Below, piece after piece: positions 63,872-64,000 of a stretch of DNA of 64,000 nucleotides. A program made the translations under genes and the position numbers. Below the pieces are notes generated by a model. The model did no database searches, was not told the DNA's origin, and saw only the letters and a program-made list of their open reading frames with translations. Location: positions 1,592,001-1,656,000 of the forward strand of contig NZ_CP045403.1 of the NCBI RefSeq assembly GCF_009363695.1. Direction: 5' to 3'. The DNA comes from Bacillus sp. THAF10. GTDB taxonomy: Bacteria > Bacillota > Bacilli > Bacillales > Bacillaceae_I. Each line of letters starts with the position of its first letter. Within the stretch, counting starts at the first letter, position 1.

Positions 63872-64000
63872 ATGTGGCTTCCTCTCCTAGGATTAATTAT
63901 TGGAATTGTGCTTGGGTTGTATTCGGAAATCCGTGTGCCAGATGAATATTCAAACTATCTATCCATTGCTGTTCTTGCAGCTCTTGATACGCTATTCGGT
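63872..64000 (+). CDS. sbp: Small basic protein Sbp (DUF1290), 5' part
   Basis: The first 43 codons of a small membrane protein cut by the window end: MWLPLLGLIIGIVLGLYSE, then VPDEYSNYLSIAVLAALDTL, the DUF1290/Sbp signature. Strong ribosome site GGAAGGAGGGGAG. In B. subtilis sbp precedes ftsA-ftsZ. Confidence 0.93.
   Translation, partial: MWLPLLGLIIGIVLGLYSEIRVPDEYSNYLSIAVLAALDTLFG

Overview
The window looks like chromosomal core DNA from a low-GC, endospore-forming Bacillaceae species. Gene order closely follows Bacillus subtilis from yktA through ylaN, pycA, ctaA-G, ylbA-ylbQ and bshC to the division/cell-wall (dcw) cluster, ending inside sbp. Sporulation genes (ylaJ, ylbD, ylbJ, gerR, spoVD, spoVE and a csfG-like sRNA) support a spore former. 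The species itself cannot be read from the sequence. No rRNA, tRNA, CRISPR array, phage or transposase gene was seen.

Layout: 0.1-12.2 kb holds a nitronate monooxygenase-like gene, yktA/yktB, suhB, ylaF, typA, ylaH, ylaI, ylaJ, ylaK, ylaL, glsA and ylaN. 12.4-15.8 kb is pyruvate carboxylase. 15.9-24.1 kb is the cytochrome caa3 module: ctaA divergent from ctaB, then ctaC-D-E-F-G and a DUF420 (ctaM-like) gene. 24.3-41.9 kb is the ylb region: spore and membrane proteins, RicF, RsmD, CoaD, YlbL protease, TmcAL, YlbN-L32 and GerR. 42.1-45.3 kb is a three-gene biotin-dependent acyl-CoA carboxylase operon with cre-like sites. 45.4-48.5 kb holds panE, a DUF3397 gene and bshC. 48.7-64 kb is mraZ-rsmH-ftsL-pbpB-spoVD-murE-mraY-murD-spoVE-(terminator)-murB-divIB-ylxW-ylxX-sbp.

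The genes cover respiration (haem A synthesis, oxidase subunits, assembly factors), anaplerosis (PycA), translation and RNA maintenance (TypA, RsmD, TmcAL, L32, RicF), cofactors and thiols (CoaD, PanE, BshC), and envelope growth and sporulation.

Most notable observations: (1) a dispersed, non-coding, MITE-like repeat family with five copies in gaps between genes, with terminal inverted repeats and an internal hairpin showing a compensatory change; (2) a minus-strand structured RNA between ylbG and rsmD, with a sigma-G-type promoter and intrinsic terminator, matching the position of the sporulation sRNA CsfG; (3) a hairpin that fully hides the ribosome binding site of an unknown lipoprotein gene; (4) five 10-bp-spaced repeats at the mraZ start, a probable MraZ operator; (5) absence of murG from the dcw cluster and of ftsW from the ylaN-pycA gap.
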